Shown here one piece after another: positions 54,689-62,599 of a DNA stretch of 64,000 nt. The DNA lies in NCBI RefSeq assembly GCF_017355785.1, contig NZ_JAFEWE010000002.1:608618-672617 (forward strand), written 5' to 3'. Under the pieces are notes generated by a model. The model was not told where the DNA came from and searched no databases. It saw only the letters and a list, made by a program, of their open reading frames with translations. The position numbers and the translations under genes were made by a program. The number at the start of each line of letters is the position of its first letter. Position 1 is the first letter of the stretch. Source of the stretch: Desertivirga arenae (lineage in GTDB: Bacteria > Bacteroidota > Bacteroidia > Sphingobacteriales > Sphingobacteriaceae).

Positions 54689-54998
54689 TTAAAGCAATAT
54701 ATTTTGATGCGATGAACCTAAATAACCCATGCACTAATTATTGTTTACCTAGCGTTCGTAAACAATTTTACAGGTTCTATAATTGGCCGCAAAATTAGTT
54801 AAAAGCTTTAGAATTTAAGCTTCCCATTCAATTTATCTCAGAAAATAAGTTTTTGGCAAAAGTTTTGTATAGTGTGAAGCAACCAAAGCCATATAACTAC
54901 TGGGAACACATCACCTTCCCTGCGTCTATTATTTTTTTTATTTCCTTAAAACAAAATAACCTAAATCAGATTGTATTATTAATATAAACCCACCTTTT
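54689..54998. other. 310-bp divergent region upstream of lysC and the DUF3606 gene
   Basis: An AT-rich gap without genes. An 8-bp inverted repeat with 9-base spacer (TTGTTTAC 54741-54748; GTAAACAA 54758-54765) lies in the presumed lysC leader. A -7-like TAATTTTG occurs on the minus strand at 54797-54790, but no matching -33 box is seen. I found no lysine riboswitch core. Confidence 0.5.
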
Positions 54999-55196
54999 AT
55001 GAATAACACTAAGCTATTAACCAGTAAAGATCAGGAATTGATCAGCATGTTTGCAGAGGACGAAGTGACCTTTTGGGCAAACAAATGGGGAGTAACTAAA
55101 GAAACTGTAAAGAGTGCAGTGAAGTTTTCGGGAAGTAATTCAGTTTCAAAGGTGTATACATACCTTGTGAACTCGAATAAAGTTCGCTTAAGCTAA
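54999..55196 (+). CDS. Small DUF3606-like protein
   Basis: A 65-residue soluble protein: SKDQELISMFAEDEVTFWANKWGVTKETVKSAVKFSGSN fits the DUF3606 pattern, in which a tryptophan in the first helix is followed by a glycine-valine turn and an AV-x-x-(V/S)G helix. The fold is thought to be a small helix-turn-helix-like bundle. Function unknown. Monocistronic, with its own terminator. Confidence 0.8.
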   Translation: MNNTKLLTSKDQELISMFAEDEVTFWANKWGVTKETVKSAVKFSGSNSVSKVYTYLVNSNKVRLS

Positions 55197-55223
55197 CAGC
55201 GCAAAACGAAAAATTCTATGAGC

Positions 55224-55252
55224 AGCCCTGACGATTCGGGGCTTTTTTTTTT
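55224..55252 (+). terminator. Intrinsic terminator of the DUF3606 gene
   Basis: Seven-pair stem AGCCCTG/CGGGGCT (one G-T pair), loop ACGATT, followed by ten T residues. Confidence 0.88.
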
Positions 55253-55301
55253 GTTTTTTATTGGATTAAAAGCAGATCTCTAATTTGGCAACCGTACATT
55301 C

Positions 55302-56372
55302 CTAACTTGCTTTTTTAGCTATTTTTTCTTCAGCAAGCTCCTTCTCCTCAGCATCTGGCTTCGGTTCTTCCTGTTCAAGTGAAGCAGTATTTTCATATTG
55401 CAGTTTTAAAAACATAGGAAAGTGGTCTGAGCCGCAGGCGGCAAGCTTTCGTATTTCCAATAACTTGAAATCGACTGAGCAAAACACATGATCTAAGGGA
55501 AAGCGAAGAAATGGATACCAGGCATGAAAGGTATTAAAGAAACCTCTACCCTTTCGTGGGTCTAGTAAACCACTGTACTTTGAAAATAATTCTGTAGTAT
55601 AGCTCCAGGCTACATCATTAAGATCCCCCATTACAATTACCGGAAGATCATTCTTTCTGGCTAGTTTACCTACCAGCAATAACTCTTTGTCACGCTCCGT
55701 TGAGCGGGGATTCTCGTTTGGTACAGGAGGTGTTGGATGAACACAATAAAGTTGAACTTTTTTGCCTGACGGCAATATCAGCCTGCAATGAATAGAGGGA
55801 ATATCCTTTTCTACCAAATATTCCACACTGTACTTCTCAAATTTCAACTTCGAGAACAGCATCATTCCGTACGTATTTTCCAGAGGAACTTCGATAGAAT
55901 AGGGGTATTTCTCTTTCAAAACTGATAAAGCATTCTGCCACCAGGAATCTGTTTCCAACAGCAACATTATATCTGCATCCTGCGATTCCAGGTTCTGAAT
56001 ATACTCCTTATCATTTCTGTTGTATTGGTAAACATTTGCAGTAATTAAAGATATTCCCTTGTCTTGAAAGACTTCCCTGGCATGCTTTACCTGAACTTTA
56101 GCAACACTGAGAAAAGGATAGATCTGATAAAAAAGGTACACCAGATTACAGGAAAGCAATACACTAAATATTATAATTGAAGATTCATGATCACCCGTCA
56201 GCCATTTTACAATAAATGCGATCAGAAGTAAAGCAGTCAGGATCAGCTTTTGAAAACGGGGGTATTCAAACACTCTAAAAGCCCAGTAATCATTCCTCAC
56301 CAGAGGGAGCAGAGACATTGTTAAGACCAAAGAGGCCAGAATTTCGAGGATATATTTTATAGAAGTAGCCAA
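55302..56372 (-). CDS. Membrane-anchored endonuclease/exonuclease/phosphatase (EEP) family protein
   Basis: A 356-residue protein with three N-terminal hydrophobic segments (about 5-24, 38-58, 66-88) and an EEP domain (about 108-330). Catalytic residues are visible in LITANVYQYNRN, MLLLETDSWW (metal Glu), LYCVHPTPP (His), VIVMGDLNDVAWS (Asp/Asn) and CGSDHFPMF (Asp-His). The family hydrolyses phosphodiesters of DNA, lipids or nucleotides; the substrate is not known. The C-terminus is acidic and lysine-rich. The start is TTG 56372, the only candidate after an in-frame stop. It lies past a terminator downstream of the arabinan locus and is probably separate from it. Confidence 0.85.
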   Translation of the reverse strand: MATSIKYILEILASLVLTMSLLPLVRNDYWAFRVFEYPRFQKLILTALLLIAFIVKWLTGDHESSIIIFSVLLSCNLVYLFYQIYPFLSVAKVQVKHAREVFQDKGISLITANVYQYNRNDKEYIQNLESQDADIMLLLETDSWWQNALSVLKEKYPYSIEVPLENTYGMMLFSKLKFEKYSVEYLVEKDIPSIHCRLILPSGKKVQLYCVHPTPPVPNENPRSTERDKELLLVGKLARKNDLPVIVMGDLNDVAWSYTTELFSKYSGLLDPRKGRGFFNTFHAWYPFLRFPLDHVFCSVDFKLLEIRKLAACGSDHFPMFLKLQYENTASLEQEEPKPDAEEKELAEEKIAKKAS

Positions 56373-56515
56373 TTCTTAAATTTTATGAATTCCAGTTTGA
56401 TTTATTACTGAAGTTAAATGCTCACCCTTCTCCCCTGCCTGCACCAAACTTGCAATCAACTAAAGCTATCAACATATAAGCAAAACAGAAGTTTCAGCCA
56501 CCCTCCATAAAAGCA

Positions 56516-56546
56516 GAAAGGCGCGAGTTGTTTGCCCGCGCCTTTC
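56516..56546 (-). terminator. Terminator-like hairpin after the epimerase gene
   Basis: A perfect 10-bp stem, GAAAGGCGCG with CGCGCCTTTC, and an 11-base loop. Leftward it is followed by TGCTTTT, a modest T-tract. Confidence 0.7.
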
Positions 56547-56565
56547 AGAATATTTCTTTCAGGAA

Positions 56566-57744
56566 TTATTTCTGAACTCCAAACTTATACAGGGTAGAAG
56601 TTTGGTAGGTTTCTCCTGGTTTCAAAGTAGTACTAGGGAATGAAGGTTTGTTTGGTGAATCAGGAAAATGCTGAGTTTCTAAACAAAAACCTGTACGATG
56701 CTGATATGGTTTTCCACCTTTACAGTCATTTAATTTTCCATCCAGGAAATTTCCTCCGTAGAATTGGATCCCCGGTTCATTGGTTAAAACCTCTAATGTG
56801 ATACCAGTTTTTGGTCCAACCACAAAAGCAGCTTGCTTAAGGTTTTTAGATCCATCTGTTAAAACGAAATTATGGTCATAACCTTTACCCATCTTCAATT
56901 GCTCGTCATCTGCATTAACACGGGCGCCAATTGCTGTCGGCTTTGTGAAATCAAACGGAGTACCTGCTACATCTTTCAGCTCTCCTGTCGGGATAAGCGT
57001 TGCATCTACCGGAGTAAACTTAGAAGCATTAATAGTCAGAATATGATCATTAATATCCCCATTACCTTCACCATTCAGATTAAAGTAACAGTGATTGGTT
57101 AAATTTAACACTGTAGTTTTATCAGTAGTTGCAGAATAGTCCATTTTAATGGCATTGTCATCCGTTAAGGTATAGATCACTTTAACCGTTAAGTTACCTG
57201 GATAACCTTCTTCTCCATCAACCGATACGCGTGAGAGCTCAAGAGTATAGTCATTAACTTTTTTTGCATCCCATACTTGTGCATGAAATCCTTTTGGACC
57301 TCCATGTAAGGACTGACCATTATCATTTGCAGGAAGGTTATAGGCTTTACCATCCAGGGTAAAAGTAGCTTTACCAATACGATTTCCGTACCTCCCTATT
57401 AATGCTCCGAAATAAGGCTCATTTGCTTGTTGGTAGCCAGCAACTTTATCGTATCCAAGGGCTACATCTACAATTTTTCCATCTTTATCGGGAACCAGGA
57501 TACTCACTATACGGCCTCCATAATTTGTTATAGCAACTTGTACGTTATTCTTATTTTTTAAAACGTATAAGCCTGCTTGCTTACCGTCGATTGTTGCTGA
57601 GAAATTGCTGCTGTCTGGAATCATAACTGTTGTTGATACAGAATCTGAATCTGCGTTAGATGTTGTCGTTTTATTAGAGTTGTTTGTACATGCCGACAGC
57701 CCTACGATACCGGCCGCCAAAATTAGCAATAAGTTCGATTTCAT
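56566..57744 (-). CDS. Aldose 1-epimerase (mutarotase), lipoprotein form
   Basis: A 392-residue protein; ATG 57744 is chosen because a lipoprotein signal follows (LLLILAAGIVGLSAC). Mutarotase motifs are visible: IGRYGNRIGKATFTLDG, NDNGQSLHGGPKGFHAQVWD with a catalytic-type histidine, NLTNHCYFNLNGEG with the second histidine, KGYDHNFVL and CLETQHFPDSPNKPSFPST with the catalytic glutamate. It interconverts sugar anomers, probably arabinose or galactose in the periplasm or at the surface. It is at the end of the arabinan locus, 138 bases downstream of the GH43 gene. Confidence 0.9.
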   Translation of the reverse strand: MKSNLLLILAAGIVGLSACTNNSNKTTTSNADSDSVSTTVMIPDSSNFSATIDGKQAGLYVLKNKNNVQVAITNYGGRIVSILVPDKDGKIVDVALGYDKVAGYQQANEPYFGALIGRYGNRIGKATFTLDGKAYNLPANDNGQSLHGGPKGFHAQVWDAKKVNDYTLELSRVSVDGEEGYPGNLTVKVIYTLTDDNAIKMDYSATTDKTTVLNLTNHCYFNLNGEGNGDINDHILTINASKFTPVDATLIPTGELKDVAGTPFDFTKPTAIGARVNADDEQLKMGKGYDHNFVLTDGSKNLKQAAFVVGPKTGITLEVLTNEPGIQFYGGNFLDGKLNDCKGGKPYQHRTGFCLETQHFPDSPNKPSFPSTTLKPGETYQTSTLYKFGVQK

Positions 57745-57882
57745 GAGTACAAATAGGTTTTTAAAAGATTTATAATAGTGTAAATATATCTCAGTAAATG
57801 CCCAAACACTTAACAGTTGTTTCGTACCGCACCCCACCTTCCAAATCCCAAGCGGCGGCGCAATATAGTATTTTACTTCTTA

Positions 57883-58905
57883 TTATTTTCCAACTTCCAC
57901 CACTGGCCAGCCCTTCTCCCATTTCATCCTTTCGATCCGCAACTTTGGAGCACCATTATCAGAGGCATCATATCCATGGAACACCAGGTAATCCATCTTA
58001 TCAAAGGTATAGGCTGAATTATGCCCTACTCCGTACCAATTTGTATTACCCTGCATTACGATACTTCCTCCTCCTTTAGCCATCGATATTCCCTCTTTAT
58101 CGAGATACGGACCTTCTAAACTTTTAGATCTCCCTACTATCATCTTGTAAGTACTTTTGGGCCCTTTACAGCAGTAATCAATTGATGCGAAAAGATAATA
58201 ATATTTTCCTTTCCTGAACACAAAGGGGGCTTCGATAGCATTTCCCCCTGCATCAGCAGGATTATCATCTATGGCTGGAGGATTAGGACTTCCCGGACTT
58301 TCTTTGCGACTTGCGATGGTTTGAAGATGCACTGAATCACCAACAATTGCACTACGTTCCTTATTCAGTTTCACTATTTGTAAACCATCCCAGAAAGAAC
58401 CAAAGAAGAGATAAGGATTATTTTTCTTATCTGTAACCAGGTTCGGATCTATTGCATTCCAGTTAGTAAGGCCTGGATAGGATTGAATTATCTTCCCATG
58501 ATCTACCCACTTAAAGTCTCTTGAGGATGGGTCGAGAGTCTTATTTGTTGCTAATCCAATTGCCGAAGTATTTTTGCCAAAGGCTGAGACAGAATAGTAT
58601 AAATAATACTGCCCGTTGTAATAGCTGATATCAGGCGCCCAGATATGTCCTTTAAATGTTGGAATTGCTTTCACAGCCCACTGAGGAGCTTCCGCAAAAA
58701 CAGGCTTCTCCTTTTTCCAGTTCTTCAGATCTTTCGATGACCAAACAGAAATCCCCCATCCGGTGCAGAAAAGGTAGTAACTATCGCCCTGTTTTGTCAT
58801 TACGGGATCGTGAACAGAAATATTCTGCTTCAGATCCTGCCCGAAAACAAAGTTGCTTGCCCCAACCAGGAGCAAGCAACCTATTATTTTTAACCAGTTC
58901 AACAC
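57883..58905 (-). CDS. Glycoside hydrolase family 43, arabinan endo-1,5-alpha-L-arabinosidase-like
   Basis: A 340-residue secreted enzyme with a signal peptide (IIGCLLLVGASNFVFGQ). All three catalytic acids of the five-bladed propeller are visible: SVHDPVMTKQGDSYYLF (base Asp), NAIDPNLVTDKKNNPYLFFGSFWDG (pKa-tuning Asp) and GGNAIEAPFVFRKGKYYYLF (acid Glu). Family members cut alpha-1,5-arabinan internally. The start is GTG 58905, four bases after the GH51 stop, so they form one transcript. Confidence 0.9.
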   Translation of the reverse strand: MLNWLKIIGCLLLVGASNFVFGQDLKQNISVHDPVMTKQGDSYYLFCTGWGISVWSSKDLKNWKKEKPVFAEAPQWAVKAIPTFKGHIWAPDISYYNGQYYLYYSVSAFGKNTSAIGLATNKTLDPSSRDFKWVDHGKIIQSYPGLTNWNAIDPNLVTDKKNNPYLFFGSFWDGLQIVKLNKERSAIVGDSVHLQTIASRKESPGSPNPPAIDDNPADAGGNAIEAPFVFRKGKYYYLFASIDYCCKGPKSTYKMIVGRSKSLEGPYLDKEGISMAKGGGSIVMQGNTNWYGVGHNSAYTFDKMDYLVFHGYDASDNGAPKLRIERMKWEKGWPVVEVGK

Positions 58906-58909
58906 TGTT

Positions 58910-60892
58910 TTATAACATTTTCACTTTTATAACATTTAATGAGTTAGGAGCAAGTTTTGTTGTAATGGCTTGCTTTTTAACAGAAACAGCTTGTGTTTTA
59001 GGACTAACTTCGAATGGTTTATCCAAGGTATTGACTTTCTCGGTATCTGAGGCACCTAAAACTGTAAGAGTTCCTTTTGACTGCAATTTAGTAACTCCCT
59101 CTACGCTAAAAGCACCTTCGGTTTCTTTATCAGTTGTATTAACAACTTTCAGGATAAGCTCATTAGTTTTCTTATCAATCACTGCCGATGCGTATAACCC
59201 ATCTTGTCCTGTCACTTTTTGACCGTTTAACAATATCGGAACAACATTAGTTCCTTTATTTAGCGAATAAAGCTTTTGTACATGATAGTTAGGCGTTCCG
59301 TAAGAGCGGAGGTTGTCCACCCATATCATGTCAGGTGTCCACTGCCATCCGTCTATGTGAGCAAATAAGGGAGCATAAGAGGCCATATAAACAACATCTG
59401 CATTTCGCTCCAACCCGGTTAAGAAAGCTGCCTCGGATATGGCAGTTTTAACATTATTCTTATTATCAACGCTTACAGTCTTATCACTCTGGGCAGCATA
59501 TTCACCAGCGAAGACCTTAGATCCGTTACGAGGATAGTTGTCATATCGGGTAGCATTTTCCAGGAACCACTCCGGGCGGCGGTAGTAATGCTCGTCGATC
59601 ATGTCGGCTCCCATTTTTCTAAGTTCTCCGTTAAGGTAATCGAAACGTTCTCCGTTCGGATCGGTACCAGAACTGTTCACAAGTTTAATATTCGGATATT
59701 TTTCCTTAATGGCTTTGGTAAAGATTTTTAAGCGTTCCAAATACTGAGGGCCCCAGTTTTCATTACCAATTCCCATCATTTTAAGATTGAAAGGTTTTGG
59801 ATGTCCCATATCAGCGCGCAACTTACCCCACTTGCTACTTACATCTCCATTGGCAAATTCTATAAGATCCAAGGCATCCTGGATATAAGGTCCTAATTCG
59901 TCTAGTGGCACTACCTCTGCAGTATTGAACTGGCATGCCATTCCGCAATTAAGAATAGGAAGAGGTTCTGCACCGACATCCTCTGCTAATTGAAAATATT
60001 CGAAGAAACCTAAACCGAAGGTTTGATAATAATCAGGAGCAGGACGATGAGCAAATTCATAATTCCAACGATTGATGATAAGTTCACGATCTTCCACGGG
60101 GCCTACTGTTTTTTTCCATTGATAGCGTAGAGAAAGGTCAGAGCCCTCAACGATACAACCTCCGGGAAAGCGAATAAACCCGGGCTTCATATCGGCCAAC
60201 AATTGCACCATGTCTCCTCTTAAACCACCCGGACGGTTCTTCCAGGTATCAGAAGGGAACAACGAAATCATATCCAGATCAACTGTTCCGTTACCTTCAA
60301 ACCAGATATTGAATTTGGCTTTGGGTTCTGTTGCAGTAGCATTAAAACTTACAGCCTGCTTTTTCCATTCATTTCCGGATTGAGTTGGCGTAAATACCCC
60401 AGCTCCGATCACATTTCCTTTTGGGTCAATCAACTCCAGGTGCATTTTCACTCCGGGATTCGACTGACGGTACATGACCGAGAAATCATATCTTAAGCCT
60501 TGTTTGATCCCCATACCGCGAAAACCCTCATTTTGCAGACCAAGGTCTCCCTTTTTTCTATTGTCAACTTTCACCCTTAAGAACCTTGGATTTGCAGCTT
60601 TTAGTTCCTGACGGTTGATAACCAACACATCCCCTTCATTCTTATTTCCCTGCACTGTCCAGCCCATCAAAGGCTTGTTGAATTCGAATGATCTGTTCTT
60701 AACAAGCTCGGCATAGATTCCTCCATCAGCACCCATGTTGATATCCTCAAAAAAGACACCCCACATGGTTGGCTGAACGGCAGCTCCTACCTGGGTCGCT
60801 TTAACTGTAAATGTTTTAACCTGGGCTAAACCCTGTCCTGCTAGTCCCAGAGAAAGACCCAGTAAACAAAGTAATTTGTAATTCCTTTTCAT
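58910..60892 (-). CDS. Alpha-L-arabinofuranosidase, glycoside hydrolase family 51
   Basis: A 660-residue secreted enzyme. After a signal peptide (to LAQ, about 24) come WGVFFEDINMGADGGIYAELVKNRSFE, a CBM4/9-like beta-sandwich insert (about 70-210) and the (beta/alpha)8 barrel. FIRFPGGCIVEGSDL and GIGNENWGPQYLER hold the acid/base Glu; KVFAGEYAAQSD holds the nucleophile Glu. A C-terminal beta-sandwich closes the protein. It removes arabinofuranose side chains and cuts arabino-oligosaccharides. Located between two GH43 genes in the arabinan locus. Confidence 0.93.
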   Translation of the reverse strand: MKRNYKLLCLLGLSLGLAGQGLAQVKTFTVKATQVGAAVQPTMWGVFFEDINMGADGGIYAELVKNRSFEFNKPLMGWTVQGNKNEGDVLVINRQELKAANPRFLRVKVDNRKKGDLGLQNEGFRGMGIKQGLRYDFSVMYRQSNPGVKMHLELIDPKGNVIGAGVFTPTQSGNEWKKQAVSFNATATEPKAKFNIWFEGNGTVDLDMISLFPSDTWKNRPGGLRGDMVQLLADMKPGFIRFPGGCIVEGSDLSLRYQWKKTVGPVEDRELIINRWNYEFAHRPAPDYYQTFGLGFFEYFQLAEDVGAEPLPILNCGMACQFNTAEVVPLDELGPYIQDALDLIEFANGDVSSKWGKLRADMGHPKPFNLKMMGIGNENWGPQYLERLKIFTKAIKEKYPNIKLVNSSGTDPNGERFDYLNGELRKMGADMIDEHYYRRPEWFLENATRYDNYPRNGSKVFAGEYAAQSDKTVSVDNKNNVKTAISEAAFLTGLERNADVVYMASYAPLFAHIDGWQWTPDMIWVDNLRSYGTPNYHVQKLYSLNKGTNVVPILLNGQKVTGQDGLYASAVIDKKTNELILKVVNTTDKETEGAFSVEGVTKLQSKGTLTVLGASDTEKVNTLDKPFEVSPKTQAVSVKKQAITTKLAPNSLNVIKVKML

Positions 60893-61016
60893 GTTCTAAT
60901 TGCGCTTCAAGAAGCTTTTGTGTGTTTGTTTAGTAATTAGTCGATAATAATTGGTTCTTAAAGATAGGAAAAATATTAAATGTCAAAAAAACAATTAAAA
61001 ATTTCACAGGAGACGT

Positions 61017-61051
61017 AAAAGCCCTGTTGCTGATTAGTCAGACAACAGGGC
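61017..61051 (-). terminator. Terminator-like hairpin after the GH43 lipoprotein gene
   Basis: Stem GCCCTGTTG/CAACAGGGC (9 bp), loop 13 bases, followed leftward by TTTT. It would separate the SusD-GH43 transcript from the GH51-GH43 transcript. Confidence 0.72.
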
Positions 61052-61067
61052 GAACCAATTTAAAAAA

Positions 61068-62552
61068 CTATTGAATTTTTTTACCCCAGATGCCCAGGCC
61101 TCCACCATTCATTCCTGTATAGACAATTGTTGAAGCTTTCTTATTTTCCCAGTCTCTTTCTCTAGATACGTAAACCCGGTCCACAAATAGCCCGTTTGCA
61201 AAACGTGTGATCAAATAGGGCGCTTCGTAAGACCAGGATGTAGTTGCATCTCCACCGATAGTTCCATCTGCTCTCAAATCGTCAACGGCGAATGTTGCAT
61301 TCATTTGAGGACTGGTTTGTTCATTTCCAAAACCAGGAACAACGGAATATAATAGAAGGATCTTCTCGTACTTACCAACAAGGCTATCCCTGGTTATGGG
61401 AGTTTGAGCTACATTCGCATATCTTTCAGGAGATACAGCGGGCCACCCGTTGTTCAGCCAGAACATTTTCCTGACATGGAGGACCATTGCCGCAGGGTCT
61501 GCACCTGGTCTCCCTTGGTGTGCCATATAATATTGATTATTATCATCCTTGAATACTGCACAGTGAGCTGTTCCCTGCCATCCACCATGCCCGTTAAACT
61601 TATATGGTGCAAGGATCATAGGATCATTATCAGCCGCATTATCTACGTTAATACCATTAAAATCAACAAAAGGACCGTTAGGATTAGGAGATTTAAAGAC
61701 CCGAACGTTGTACTTTGTCGATAGCCAATCATACGAAACAAACAAGTAGTACATGTTCTTCTCGGCATTATAGATAATTTCAGCGCCTTCCAGGTTTCCG
61801 TTAATCATACCATTGGTACTTCCCCTTCTCACGATCCTTGTGCCCCTATCACCTGAAGTCTTAGCAAGACCTGTTTGCGGGTTCAACTCCAACTCATAAA
61901 GACCATCCCAAGAAGATCCATATACCATCCAATGTTGCCCTGAAGGCGTTACTACTACTGATGGGTCTATAGCATTGGTACCTGGGCCTGTATTAATCGA
62001 AGTAACAGCCAGGCCTTTCTCTACCCATGGACCTTCCGGAGAACTCGATGTAAGAAGTCCTATAGCACTAGTACGTCCTTGGGTTGGAGCCAGGGAATAA
62101 TACAATCTAAACTCAGAGCCAACCTTCATAATATAAGGCGCCCAAAGACCTTGAACTGGGGTACCTTGCTGAGATTGAATATAGTTGACAGCTTGAGACG
62201 GAAGTGCATCCAAAGCCCAGCCTACGAATTTCCAGTCCACCAGATCCTTGGATTTTCTTACCATTATACCGATACGGGCAGTCGCACCATAAGCAACATC
62301 TGTACTGTAGCAATAATACCAGTCCCCAACTTTCAGAATTGAAGGATCATGTGTATTATATGGGCCCCATTTCCATGAATAAGAAAGAGGTGCAATACTC
62401 GCATAAGTATCATTCAAATTGTCTATGTTAAATGGTTTATCTGCAAATATCCCGGGATCAACTTCGGTTAAAGCCTCTTCTGATTTTTTACAACCAAATA
62501 ATATTGTAGAAGCAAGTGCTAGTAAGCACGCTGATTTTAGAATTTTTAACAT
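61068..62552 (-). CDS. Surface-type GH43 arabinanase lipoprotein
   Basis: A 494-residue lipoprotein (ALASTILFGCKK). The GH43 propeller spans about 45-385 with NTHDPSILKVGDWYYCYST (base Asp), NAIDPSVVVTPSGQHWMVYGSSWDG (second Asp) and NGNLEGAEIIYNAEKNMYYLF (acid Glu). An additional C-terminal beta domain (about 390-494) follows, as in larger endo-arabinanases. Lipid anchoring and adjacency to SusD suggest action at the cell surface, producing oligosaccharides for import. It starts 47 bases after the SusD stop. Confidence 0.9.
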   Translation of the reverse strand: MLKILKSACLLALASTILFGCKKSEEALTEVDPGIFADKPFNIDNLNDTYASIAPLSYSWKWGPYNTHDPSILKVGDWYYCYSTDVAYGATARIGIMVRKSKDLVDWKFVGWALDALPSQAVNYIQSQQGTPVQGLWAPYIMKVGSEFRLYYSLAPTQGRTSAIGLLTSSSPEGPWVEKGLAVTSINTGPGTNAIDPSVVVTPSGQHWMVYGSSWDGLYELELNPQTGLAKTSGDRGTRIVRRGSTNGMINGNLEGAEIIYNAEKNMYYLFVSYDWLSTKYNVRVFKSPNPNGPFVDFNGINVDNAADNDPMILAPYKFNGHGGWQGTAHCAVFKDDNNQYYMAHQGRPGADPAAMVLHVRKMFWLNNGWPAVSPERYANVAQTPITRDSLVGKYEKILLLYSVVPGFGNEQTSPQMNATFAVDDLRADGTIGGDATTSWSYEAPYLITRFANGLFVDRVYVSRERDWENKKASTIVYTGMNGGGLGIWGKKIQ

Positions 62553-62599
62553 GGTTAATTACATTTCTCAGGTTTCACCCTGAACTGGTTCACATTGAA

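Noticed and set aside
54689-54998. Possible lysine riboswitch upstream of lysC
   Set aside because: No L-box core elements or multi-helix junction could be found by eye on the minus strand.
57745-57837. N-terminal extension of the epimerase frame
   Set aside because: The extension carries no signal and would hide the lipoprotein signal that begins at 57744.
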